From Bacillota bacterium (lineage in GTDB: Bacteria; Bacillota; Clostridia; Lachnospirales; Lachnospiraceae): DNA of 64,000 nucleotides. Under the pieces are notes generated by a model, which ran no database searches, was not told where the DNA came from, and was given only the letters and a program-made list of their open reading frames with translations. This document shows positions 17,866 to 26,350 of the stretch, in pieces. Location of the stretch: the NCBI GenBank assembly GCA_023413555.1, contig JAEZPG010000123.1, positions 1 through 64,000 of the forward strand. The letters run 5' to 3'. The position numbers and the translations under genes were made by a program. Positions within the stretch are counted from its first letter, which is position 1. Every line of letters starts with the position of its first letter.

Positions 17866-18636
17866 TTAGTATGGGTAAATCTCGTAAGCAGTGTATTCTT
17901 TGTCAAAGTGATAACCCAATTTCTCTGCTAAGGCCACGGACCACTGATTCTGAGCATCCCAGCTAGGATAGATTCCCCTTTTCAGACATTCTAAAACCAA
18001 TTTTGCTCCACATGCAGTGGCAAGTCCTCTTCTACGAGAATCCTCTCTTGTATCTATCTCAATCTCTATACCACCTTGATAATAAGTATAGGAGGAGGCT
18101 CCTGATACAATCTCGTCATTCTTTAAAGCTATCACACCAAGCCCATGTTCCCTGTAATCCTCATAGGTTGGAAAATTAGAGCAAAGATCACAAGCCCAAG
18201 GCAACTCCCTAATTTGGTTATATTCAATTTCACCAATCATAGTCAGAGTATACTCTGGGGATAGTTTTTTTACCATATGGGACAGATGCTCCTTATCAAA
18301 GACATAAGGCTCCTTCTTAATTGCATAACGAATACGCTTCGTGGCACGTTTTCCATAAACTTCCTCAATAAGACTACTCCAATCTTTAGTCTGTGGAATC
18401 ATAATGATAAAATTACTTTCATAATCGATTGGTTTATTTCTTACTAACTCGATATCTGGTTTCCCAACAAAAAAACAAAAATCAGCCACTTGAATCTGTA
18501 ATGATTCTGGTACTGTGCTACCAATAGCCCATGCCTGCCCCATGCAGCCTTGTATATAAGACCAGATCATAGTTTCCTGCCAATCTTTTGCCAACAATTT
18601 TGCAAACGTAGTATCCGTCAATTTGTATATACACAT
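17866..18636 (-). CDS. GNAT family N-acetyltransferase (PF12746-like)
   Basis: 256 residues from the ATG at 18636, chosen because GGGAG lies eight bases before it; a start nine codons earlier is possible. The C-terminal half has the GNAT fold: GVIALKNDEIVSGASSY, then IEIDTREDSRRRGLATA with the acetyl-CoA loop (RRRGLA), then PSWDAQNQWSVALAEKLGY. The N-terminal half is divergent, as in PF12746 proteins. It lies 39 bases after the GH94 gene and 69 before GH3. Substrate unknown; the setting allows an acetylated sugar or simply a bystander. Confidence 0.8.
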   Translation of the reverse strand: MCIYKLTDTTFAKLLAKDWQETMIWSYIQGCMGQAWAIGSTVPESLQIQVADFCFFVGKPDIELVRNKPIDYESNFIIMIPQTKDWSSLIEEVYGKRATKRIRYAIKKEPYVFDKEHLSHMVKKLSPEYTLTMIGEIEYNQIRELPWACDLCSNFPTYEDYREHGLGVIALKNDEIVSGASSYTYYQGGIEIEIDTREDSRRRGLATACGAKLVLECLKRGIYPSWDAQNQWSVALAEKLGYHFDKEYTAYEIYPY

Positions 18637-18675
18637 ATCAATTCTCCCATTTACTGGTATCACGATTTTTTACTT

Positions 18676-21069
18676 CTACATAACTACTAGTACTTCATTA
18701 ATCTCTTGTAAATCACATGCATTAATATAATTACAGCCTAAATTTACCCCATTGAGATAACATTGCTTATATCCGCTCTCCTGACTATCCGGATTCTTCA
18801 CAATAATGTGAAGCTTCTTACCACGAAATACCTTATCAATAGTAAGTTCCTTCCAATCACTTGGAATAGATGGAGCAATTCTCAATCCATCTGGATCCGG
18901 ACGAAGTCCTAAGATACCCTCTACACAACCTACCATAACGGTGGAAGCTGTACCAGTAAGCCAATGGACCTGACTTCTTCCTTCATATGGGCTATCTATA
19001 CTTTCTACAAACTGTCCATATACATATGGTTCCATGACACGTAATTCAGCAACATCATTCTGGCCAGCAGGTGCACTTTCCATATAATACTGGAAGGCTC
19101 TGTTTCCATGGCCCATAAGTGCTTCAGCTAGGATAATCCACCCCTGTGTCTGTAAGAAGATACTTCCATTTTCCTTGGTTGAACCGTTGAATAACAGTGC
19201 CAATGCACCATCAAAAGCATGCTCCTTAAAAGATGGTGCCATAAGGCGAACGCCGTATGCAGTATTTAACTCTCTGTATACAGATTCCAAAGCAAGCTCA
19301 GCCTGCTCCTTATCAGCCAATCCGCTGATTACAGCCCAAGACTGTGGATTTAACCACATATTTGCCTCTGGATCCTTCTTGGAGCCAATTACCTGTCCAT
19401 CCTCTTTAAATCCACGGATGAAGCGGTCTCCCTCCCAACAATTGGTCTGGATGGTATCTCCTAATTCCTTTTGTATTTGTTCCAAATAGGACACATATTC
19501 CTCATCCTTTTGTTCTATTGAAAAGCCTTTTAGTACTGTCATTGCATAGTAAAGCTGGAAAGCCACAAAACTGGACTCACCTTTTTTACCAAGACGCAAG
19601 CAATCATTCCAATCCGCATGAAGACCAGCTGGCATCTTATGATCACCAAGACGATCCATAGAGAACTGAATGGCTCTCTTTAAATGATCATAAACAGTCC
19701 CTTCTTCCTTGTTGGCATAAGGAATCACCTCATTAATAAAGTCCTTGTCACCTGTCTCGCTGATGTATTTGAAGATAGTAGGGAACAACCACAATGCATC
19801 ATCAGCTCGGTAAGCAGGATGTCCTGTTGCCTGTGCATAGGATAAATCATCCGGAGTATCTTCATAACCTGGGTTGTGTGTATATTTTACCAGTGGGAGC
19901 CCTCCACCATTATTCACCTGAGCAGAAAGCATAAATCTAATCTGTTCCTTCGCTGCTTGTGGATCCAGGTGAATTACACCCTGAATATCCTGTACAGTAT
20001 CTCTGTAACCATAACCATTACGTAGTCCACAGTAAGCAAAAGAGGCAGCTCTGGACCAGATAAAGGTCATAAAGCACTGATAGGCATTCCAAGTATTTAT
20101 CATACTATTAAATTCCTTGCTAGGAGTATTTACCTGAAGGTTAGACAGTTTATTATGCCAATAATCCTTTAACTCCTGAAGCTCTTCCTCAATAACAGTA
20201 ATATTAGCATATTGATCCATAATCTTCTGAGACTCTTCTTCATCATACTGTCCCAAAATAAATGCAATGGTCTTTGTCTCACCAGGCTTAAGCTCCAGTC
20301 TGGTATGTAATGCTCCACATCCATTATTGTTATAATTTAATACGTTGTCACACTCTCCATTCTCCACAGCAATTGGATTTCCATAGCTACGATAGGAACC
20401 AAGAAAATGTGATTTATCTCCATTAAATGAAGCCACCTCGGAACCAACAAGACCTAAGAATCTCTCAATTCTTCCGCTTCCATTGCATTCCTTGGCACAA
20501 TTTTCATTAATAACCTGTAAAACTTTATTTCCCTTAAAATAGGTACGCGTGATAAATAAACTATATTGCAGATTCACCTGATCATTCTCATAATTGGCCT
20601 CATTGGTAAACTCTGCATAAGAAAATGCTGATATCTTTCTTACCTGGTTTGTAGTATTCGTAACCTTTAAACGCCACACTTCATAGGTCTTATTCAGTGG
20701 CACATAATACAGAGCTTCCGAGCGAATTCCTGCATAGGTACTAATAATATTAGTATAAGCTGTACCATGGTGGCACTCTGATTGATAGGTTTTTAATGAT
20801 TTGCCTACAGGTTGCCAGGAAGCTGACCAATAATCAGAACTATCCTCATCTCTTAGGTACATATACCTCCCAGGTTTGTCCTCCTGATTAAAGATGTATC
20901 GAAGAACACGACCTTTTGCGCCACTCTTTACAAAGCTATATCCCCCTGCATTATTGGAAATTATTGCACCATAGGCTGGAGATCCAAGATAATTGGCCCA
21001 AGGAGCAGGTGTGTCCGGTCTTGTAATAACATACTCCTTGTTTTTCTCATCAAAATAACCATAATTCAT
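18676..21069 (-). CDS. Glycoside hydrolase family 94 disaccharide phosphorylase
   Basis: 797 residues, the size of cellobiose, chitobiose or cellobionate phosphorylases. It cleaves a beta-linked disaccharide with phosphate, giving a sugar 1-phosphate. The N-terminal super-sandwich domain starts GYFDEKNKEYVITRPDTPAPW; the (alpha/alpha)6 barrel contains the general-acid region ADWNDC at 485-490, and the end has HWLTGTASTVMVG. The segment DDYWSASWQPV-like (SDYWSASWQPV, 78-88) recalls chitobiose or cellobionate enzymes more than the IWSPGWQPV I recall from cellobiose phosphorylase, so the substrate is open. No signal peptide; cytoplasmic. First gene of its operon, with GAAGGGGAG before the ATG. 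Confidence 0.88.
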   Translation of the reverse strand: MNYGYFDEKNKEYVITRPDTPAPWANYLGSPAYGAIISNNAGGYSFVKSGAKGRVLRYIFNQEDKPGRYMYLRDEDSSDYWSASWQPVGKSLKTYQSECHHGTAYTNIISTYAGIRSEALYYVPLNKTYEVWRLKVTNTTNQVRKISAFSYAEFTNEANYENDQVNLQYSLFITRTYFKGNKVLQVINENCAKECNGSGRIERFLGLVGSEVASFNGDKSHFLGSYRSYGNPIAVENGECDNVLNYNNNGCGALHTRLELKPGETKTIAFILGQYDEEESQKIMDQYANITVIEEELQELKDYWHNKLSNLQVNTPSKEFNSMINTWNAYQCFMTFIWSRAASFAYCGLRNGYGYRDTVQDIQGVIHLDPQAAKEQIRFMLSAQVNNGGGLPLVKYTHNPGYEDTPDDLSYAQATGHPAYRADDALWLFPTIFKYISETGDKDFINEVIPYANKEEGTVYDHLKRAIQFSMDRLGDHKMPAGLHADWNDCLRLGKKGESSFVAFQLYYAMTVLKGFSIEQKDEEYVSYLEQIQKELGDTIQTNCWEGDRFIRGFKEDGQVIGSKKDPEANMWLNPQSWAVISGLADKEQAELALESVYRELNTAYGVRLMAPSFKEHAFDGALALLFNGSTKENGSIFLQTQGWIILAEALMGHGNRAFQYYMESAPAGQNDVAELRVMEPYVYGQFVESIDSPYEGRSQVHWLTGTASTVMVGCVEGILGLRPDPDGLRIAPSIPSDWKELTIDKVFRGKKLHIIVKNPDSQESGYKQCYLNGVNLGCNYINACDLQEINEVLVVM

Positions 21070-21218
21070 ATTATTCTCCCCTTCTTTGAAAGATTTCTAG
21101 GCAAGATGAATAAGTATCTGCCCGTATTTCCTCTATTTTACACTCTATCTATGATTATAAGATTAAAATAGCTGGGATAGATAGACAATGTTTTATATTA
21201 CTATAAACATGTGTTATT

Positions 21219-22103
21219 TTATGACGTTTTACTACGTTTTATAATATCTTTAAGTTCCTTCACAGTAAATTCATAGGACTGATTACAGAAATGACAGTTG
21301 ACCTCAATTGGTTTTCCATCCTCTATCATTTCCTGAATGTCTTTTCTACCGATGGATACTATGGCTTTCTCCACCCGTTCCTTTGAGCAGTTACAATGAA
21401 ATCTGGTAGGTACCTTATCCATAATCTCAACACCAAATTCACCAAGCACATGGTCTAATATCTGTTCTGGCGTCATTTCCTGATCAAGTAAGGCCGTTAT
21501 AGAGGTAATCTTTCCAATCTTCTTTTCAAGTTTTGTAATAACTTCTTCCTCTGCAAACGGAAGAAGCTGGATAATAAAGCCACCTGCTCTTCTTACCGTG
21601 TTGTCCTTATTCATCAGTACCCCCAATGCCACACTAGAAGGTACCTGCTCAGAGGTAGCAAAATAATAAGTGAGGTCCTCTGCAATTTCTCCACTTACCA
21701 GATGAGTTTGCCCGACATAAGGCTCCTTAAGACCCATATCTTTAATTACACTTAAAACCCCAAGATCTATTGCCTTACCAACGTCTAATTTTCCTTTGGA
21801 ATTAGGTGGAAGCATTACCTCTGGGTGTACCACATACCCCTTTACATCTGCTTTTGCATCAGCAGTAATGGTAAGCCCTCCAATTGGCCCACTACATTTG
21901 ATTTGAAGAGTAAGAATGTCCTTCTCTCCCTTCATCATGGTTCCCATCATGCTTCCTGCAGTAAGTAGTCTTCCCAAGGCCGCTGTAGCCACTGGACTAG
22001 TGTTGTGGGCTACTCTGGCTTCTTCTACCAAATCCCTTGTAGTACATGCAAATGCTCTAATCTGATTATGCGCTGCAGTTGCTCTCACTATATAATCTGA
22101 CAT
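21219..22103 (-). CDS. hslO: Hsp33 redox-regulated chaperonin
   Basis: 294 residues, full length. A holdase activated by oxidation, protecting unfolding proteins under oxidative stress. The C-terminal zinc site has the four cysteines as CNC (FHCNCSKERV) and CHFC (VNCHFCNQ), with the linker between. The N-terminal region begins IVRATAAHNQIRAFACTTRDLVEEA, typical of HslO. GAAAGGAA precedes the ATG. It follows a methyltransferase gene by 24 bases, so the two are likely cotranscribed. Confidence 0.95.
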   Translation of the reverse strand: MSDYIVRATAAHNQIRAFACTTRDLVEEARVAHNTSPVATAALGRLLTAGSMMGTMMKGEKDILTLQIKCSGPIGGLTITADAKADVKGYVVHPEVMLPPNSKGKLDVGKAIDLGVLSVIKDMGLKEPYVGQTHLVSGEIAEDLTYYFATSEQVPSSVALGVLMNKDNTVRRAGGFIIQLLPFAEEEVITKLEKKIGKITSITALLDQEMTPEQILDHVLGEFGVEIMDKVPTRFHCNCSKERVEKAIVSIGRKDIQEMIEDGKPIEVNCHFCNQSYEFTVKELKDIIKRSKTS

Positions 22104-22127
22104 GTTAATTTCCTTTCTTTTTACAAC

Positions 22128-22940
22128 CTAAAGATAAAACTTATTATTCTGCTGTTGCTCTCTTGCAATGACATAGATTCTTTCACTATCCGGTTTTACT
22201 GCTTCTCTGGTAAAGGCATCAAAAGCCTCCACAAATTCCATCCCTGCTTCCTCTAGCAAACGGATTATAGTATCCATACTATATGCCTTCTGGTAGTGGG
22301 TTTCATCATATCGCTTAAAAAGGTCCTCTTCTTCACACTGTTCCTCAAGTTCCTTGTCTCTAACATAGATGGACAGAGAATATTCGTTGATTTCTTCCTC
22401 TTTGTAATAATAATTGTCCCAGATAAAACTAGAATCCTTACGGTTTTCTGCAATGGTATTGTTAGCCAGAACCATCTCGTATTTATAGATGGTATTTAAA
22501 TCAAAGATAAATAATCCTCTGGTATCAAGATAATTATTTACCAATTTAAATACTTTTAGTAAATCTTCCTCTGACATAATATAATTCATACTGTCACAAA
22601 TGCTGACAACAGCTCTGACTGTCCCATATAGTTCAAATTCTCTCATATCCTGCATAAGATATAAAATTGAAGCCCGTTTGTCCTCTTCCACGCTGTATTC
22701 TGCCTTTTTCTCCATGGCTATGGTTAACATATCTTCGGAATTATCAATTCCAATCATGTCATATCCCTGCTCAGCTAGCTTCTCAGTAATATTACCAGTA
22801 CCGCAACCTAATTCCAGCACAAGACCATCTAGTACTCCATATTCTTTCAATAATCCTATCAGATAACGTGACCATTCTTCATAAGGTATATTGTCCATAA
22901 AACTGTCGTAAACCTGAGCAAAACCTGTATATGCCTGCAT
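22128..22940 (-). CDS. Class I SAM-dependent methyltransferase
   Basis: 270 residues from the ATG at 22940, which follows AAAGGAGG; a 33-codon upstream extension in the same frame has no ribosome site and is not typical of the family. The start MQAYTGFAQVYDSFMD and the SAM-binding glycine motif LELGCGTGNITEKL (motif I), then IGIDNSEDML and AVVSICDSMNYI, are standard for this family, common in clostridia upstream of hslO. Substrate unknown. Confidence 0.88.
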   Translation of the reverse strand: MQAYTGFAQVYDSFMDNIPYEEWSRYLIGLLKEYGVLDGLVLELGCGTGNITEKLAEQGYDMIGIDNSEDMLTIAMEKKAEYSVEEDKRASILYLMQDMREFELYGTVRAVVSICDSMNYIMSEEDLLKVFKLVNNYLDTRGLFIFDLNTIYKYEMVLANNTIAENRKDSSFIWDNYYYKEEEINEYSLSIYVRDKELEEQCEEEDLFKRYDETHYQKAYSMDTIIRLLEEAGMEFVEAFDAFTREAVKPDSERIYVIAREQQQNNKFYL

Positions 22941-23102
22941 ATAAGGTCCTCCTTTTATATGATTATACTTACTACTAGTTTGTACAAATAAACTCGTTTT
23001 GTATCTCTTCGATTGTAACATGATATGTATATTTTTCAAGTATATAATAGGACAGGATTTCAGGCATACATACGAAGGCCTACACTACTAAATAACAAGA
23101 AA

Positions 23103-23136
23103 ACCCCAAAAGCATAGCAATTTAAACTTTTGGGGT
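23103..23136 (-). terminator. Terminator of the xylAB transcript
   Basis: ACCCCAAAAG (23103-23112) and CTTTTGGGGT (23127-23136) are perfect 10-base arms; on the minus strand the hairpin is followed by TTTCTTG. It lies 55 bases after the xylB stop. Confidence 0.8.
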
Positions 23137-23190
23137 ATTCCTGTTATTCCAAAGGAGTGATGAGAAACAAAAAAAAGATAATAAGCGTGA

Positions 23191-24663
23191 TTAGTCAGCC
23201 ATCTTCTTATACATATCCTTAAGTGCAGGATATAATCCTCTGAAGACTTCATATTTCTTGTTGTAAAGTTCTACAATTTCAGAATCTTGTTCTGTAGTAC
23301 TTACAATCTGAATTAATTTGTCAGTTGCTTCTTTTACAGAGTTATAAACTCCACAACCAACTGCAGCCAATATTGCTGCACCAAAAGCAGGGCCTTCCTC
23401 AGAATTCACTTTGTCAACTTTTACATCTAGAATGTTAGCTACAATCTTGCACCATAATGGGCTCTTTGCGCCACCACCTAGAATACGAACTCTCTCTATC
23501 TTCATACCAAGAGACTTGGTAATCTCAAAAGCATCTCTTAATGCAAAGGTAACTCCCTCTAATACAGCCTGAGTCATATCCTCTCTGGAAGTATCAAGTG
23601 TCATGCCTATAAAAGCACCTCTGGCGTTTGGATCATTATGAGGAGTTCTTTCTCCCATGAGGTATGGAAGGAAGAATACATTATTCTCTCCTAATTTGGT
23701 AATGCCCTGTTGTTCTTCCCCATATTGTTTGGTGCGAATAATGTCATCCATCCACCATTTATTACAGGAAGCTGCGCTAAGCATACATCCTAGATAATGA
23801 TAGTTGCCATCTGCATGAGCAAAGGAATGAAGTGCATTGTTATCATCTACTGCAAACTCTTTGGTAGCAATAAATACGGTACCAGAAGTACCAAGAGAAA
23901 GACTACACATTCCATGTCCAACTGTGCCATTACCAACTGCAGCCACAGCATTATCTCCACCGCCTGCAATAATCTTAACAGAAGAAGGAATACCAAGTTC
24001 TTTGGCAATCTCTTCTTTAATAGTACCTACTGGCTGATAGCTCTCAAATACCTTAGCTAACTGACTTTCCTTCAGTCCAACAATCTCTAACATTTCTTTG
24101 GACCAGCATTTATGCTGTACATCAAATAAAAGCATACCAGATGCATCACTGACGTCGGTACAATGTACGCCAGATAATTTATAAGCAAGATAATCCTTAG
24201 GTAACATCAATTTACAAATCTTATTATAATTCTCAGGTTCATGCTTCTTCACCCACATTACCTTAGGTGCAGTAAAGCCGGTCAAAGCCATATTGGCTGT
24301 GTACTCAGATATCTTCTTTCTTCCAATAACGTTATTTAAGTAATCACATTCTTCTGTGGTTCTACCGTCGTTCCATAGAATTGCAGGTCGAATCACTTGA
24401 TCCTTGTCATCTAATATAACCATTCCATGCATCTGACCACTGAAGCTGATTCCAGCTACTTGAGAGCGGTCACAATCAGAAAGTAATTCTTGCAAAGCAT
24501 CTTTGGTTTGTTCATACCAGTCAGAAGGGTTCTGTTCAGACCAGCCTGGTTTTGGGAAGTACAAAGGATACTCTCTTACAGCAATCTTTTGAATTTCTCC
24601 CTTTTCATCCATAAGCAAAAGCTTTACTGAGGATGTTCCAAGATCTATACCGATAAATAACAT
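23191..24663 (-). CDS. xylB: Xylulokinase
   Basis: 490 residues, FGGY kinase family; phosphorylates D-xylulose to xylulose 5-phosphate for the pentose phosphate or phosphoketolase route. N-terminal phosphate loop GIDLGTSSVKLLLMD, the substrate segment GQMHGMVILD, and the second-domain motifs GGGDNAVAAVGNGTV and ILGGGAKSPLW are complete. GAAAGGA precedes the ATG. It follows xylA after 105 bases that contain two hairpins, so its level may differ from that of xylA. Confidence 0.95.
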   Translation of the reverse strand: MLFIGIDLGTSSVKLLLMDEKGEIQKIAVREYPLYFPKPGWSEQNPSDWYEQTKDALQELLSDCDRSQVAGISFSGQMHGMVILDDKDQVIRPAILWNDGRTTEECDYLNNVIGRKKISEYTANMALTGFTAPKVMWVKKHEPENYNKICKLMLPKDYLAYKLSGVHCTDVSDASGMLLFDVQHKCWSKEMLEIVGLKESQLAKVFESYQPVGTIKEEIAKELGIPSSVKIIAGGGDNAVAAVGNGTVGHGMCSLSLGTSGTVFIATKEFAVDDNNALHSFAHADGNYHYLGCMLSAASCNKWWMDDIIRTKQYGEEQQGITKLGENNVFFLPYLMGERTPHNDPNARGAFIGMTLDTSREDMTQAVLEGVTFALRDAFEITKSLGMKIERVRILGGGAKSPLWCKIVANILDVKVDKVNSEEGPAFGAAILAAVGCGVYNSVKEATDKLIQIVSTTEQDSEIVELYNKKYEVFRGLYPALKDMYKKMAD

Positions 24664-24688
24664 ACAAACAATCCTTTCTTTCGAGGAA

Positions 24689-24751
24689 AAAGCTTATCCA
24701 GCCAAACTTGATTGTACTGAATAAGCTTTACCCTAATTTTATAATTTAGGG
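24689..24751 (-). repeat. Two intercistronic hairpins between xylA and xylB
   Basis: 24731-24751 (CCCTAATTTTATAATTTAGGG) folds with one mismatch. 24689-24729 has 13-base arms, AAAGCTTATCCAG and CTGAATAAGCTTT (one wobble in the RNA), followed on the minus strand by TTTTTCC. The second looks like a leaky terminator or an mRNA-stabilising stem. Confidence 0.6.
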
Positions 24752-24768
24752 AATCGCAATTCTCTGTT

Positions 24769-26082
24769 TTATAATTCTATTATGTACTGGTTCAATATTG
24801 CCTCTAACATCTCCTGACGTCCAGATACATTAGGAGTAATACCATTCTCCATAGCATAAGCTTCTAAATCCTCAAAGCCAACCTTGCCATCTATAATATC
24901 TTTACCAAGTCCCTCTGAATAGCTTGCATAACGTTTTGCGATAAAGTCAGTAAATACCTTATCCTCAAGTAATTTTGCAGCTACCCTTAAGCCCTTAGCA
25001 AAGGTATCCATACCAGCGATATAAGCATAGAACAAATCAGAATCCTCAAAAGATCCACGTCTAACCTTTGAGTCAAAGTTTAAACCACCTTTAGTAAATC
25101 CACCAGCCTGCAAAATCTCATACATAGCAAGGGTAGTATCATAAACATTAGTTGGGAATTGATCAGTATCCCATCCTAACATCAAATCACCCTGGTTAGC
25201 ATCTACACTACCTAATACCCCATTAATACGGCATTGATTTAACTCATGCTGGAAGGTGTGCATAGCAAGTGTTGCATGATTAGCTTCAATATTTAGTTTA
25301 AAATATGGTAATAAATCATACTTTCGTAAGAATGATAATACAGTAGCAGTATCAAAATCATATTGATGTTTGGTTGGTTCCTTTGGTTTTGGTTCAATTA
25401 AGAATTGTCCAGTAAATCCAATCTTCTTCGCATAATCAACAGCCATATGCATAAATCTCGCCATGTTGTCTAACTCTAAACCAGTATCGGTGTTAAGAAG
25501 AGTCTCATAACCTTCTCTTCCACCCCAGAATACATAGTTCTCACCACCGAGCTCCTTAGTGATTTCCATTGCTTTCTTTACTTGAGCTGCTGCATAAGCA
25601 AATACTGTTGCATTACAGGAGGTACTTGCACCATGAACGAATCTTGGATTACTAAATGCGTTAGTGGTTCCCCATAAACATTTGATTCCAGTACGAGCCA
25701 TCTCTTCTTTGATAACTCCTACAATAACATCCAAGCGTTCATTAGTCTCTTTCAAATCCTTGCCTTCTGGAGCAATATCTCTGTCATGAAAACAGAAATA
25801 AGGTATCTGCATCTTCTCCATAAATTCGAAAGCAGCATGAACTCTGTTAATAGCAACTTCCATAGGATCCGCTTGATCCCAATCACGCTTCATAGTAGCC
25901 TGACCAAATGGGTCAACACCCATTGCTGTAAAGGTGTGCCAGTAGGACATAGCAAAACGTAACTGTTCTTTCATGGTCTTGCCCATAATCACTTCATCCG
26001 GATTATAGTATTTAAAAGCAAGTGGATTCGTACTCTTTGGTCCCTCGTACACAACTTTTGGCATATCTTTGAAAAAACTCAT
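24769..26082 (-). CDS. xylA: Xylose isomerase
   Basis: 437 residues, the long class II form. Converts D-xylose to D-xylulose using two divalent metal ions. Family landmarks: MSYWHTFTAMGVDPFG, FCFHDRDIAPEG (catalytic histidine), FWGGREGYETL, IEPKPKEPTKHQYDFD (metal and lysine ligands) and IEANHATLAMHTFQHE. AGGAGG precedes the ATG. Driven by the promoter at 26127-26155, with an XylR operator at 26098-26117 between transcription start and ribosome site. Confidence 0.97.
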   Translation of the reverse strand: MSFFKDMPKVVYEGPKSTNPLAFKYYNPDEVIMGKTMKEQLRFAMSYWHTFTAMGVDPFGQATMKRDWDQADPMEVAINRVHAAFEFMEKMQIPYFCFHDRDIAPEGKDLKETNERLDVIVGVIKEEMARTGIKCLWGTTNAFSNPRFVHGASTSCNATVFAYAAAQVKKAMEITKELGGENYVFWGGREGYETLLNTDTGLELDNMARFMHMAVDYAKKIGFTGQFLIEPKPKEPTKHQYDFDTATVLSFLRKYDLLPYFKLNIEANHATLAMHTFQHELNQCRINGVLGSVDANQGDLMLGWDTDQFPTNVYDTTLAMYEILQAGGFTKGGLNFDSKVRRGSFEDSDLFYAYIAGMDTFAKGLRVAAKLLEDKVFTDFIAKRYASYSEGLGKDIIDGKVGFEDLEAYAMENGITPNVSGRQEMLEAILNQYIIEL

Positions 26083-26097
26083 ATTATCAACCTCCTA

Positions 26098-26117
26098 TTA
26101 GTTTAGTGAATAAACAA
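26098..26117 (-). promoter_or_regulatory. Predicted XylR operator in front of xylA
   Basis: On the minus strand TTGTTTATTCACTAAACTAA, an imperfect palindrome (TTGTTTA / TAAACTA half-sites around TTCAC). It lies directly downstream of the predicted xylA transcription start, where a bound repressor would block elongation or initiation. The same motif occurs at 26304-26323 before the repressor gene, and it resembles the TTAGTTTGTTT half-site of Bacillus XylR operators. Confidence 0.75.
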
Positions 26118-26126
26118 TGTAACCTT

Positions 26127-26155
26127 AATATATCAAGTTTTCTAGATAATGTCAA
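26127..26155 (-). promoter_or_regulatory. Sigma-A promoter of xylAB
   Basis: TTGACA (26155-26150), 17 bases, TATATT (26132-26127): a near-consensus promoter, with the start expected near 26120. Confidence 0.85.
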
Positions 26156-26268
26156 CGTATTTTTAAATATTTTACAAAGAATTCAGGACTTGAACCTGTA
26201 ACTCATGTACATATTGTCTCATTTATGTATATTATACGTGATTTTTTCATACGATTTATAGAAAAATC

Positions 26269-26297
26269 TTTCAAACAAAACAGGAATATGGTATCCT
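26269..26297 (+). promoter_or_regulatory. Putative promoter of the ROK regulator
   Basis: TTTCAA (26269-26274), 17 bases, TATCCT (26292-26297). Weak match, but placed so that the operator at 26304-26323 covers the start site, as expected for autoregulation. Confidence 0.5.
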
Positions 26298-26303
26298 ATA
26301 GAT

Positions 26304-26323
26304 ATGTTTATTAATTAAACTAA
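26304..26323 (+). promoter_or_regulatory. Predicted XylR operator in front of the ROK regulator
   Basis: ATGTTTATTAATTAAACTAA matches the site before xylA at 17 of 20 positions and keeps the same orientation relative to its downstream gene. Half-sites ATGTTTA and TAAACTA flank TTAAT. Confidence 0.75.
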
Positions 26324-26350
26324 CTATTTACAAGAAAGGTTCGGTAATTA

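Noticed and set aside
26172..26190. tRNA T-arm-like sequence (CAGG-TTCAAGT-CCTG on the minus strand) upstream of xylA
   Set aside because: No acceptor stem, anticodon arm or CCA end can be built around it; it looks like chance and lies just upstream of a clear sigma-A promoter.
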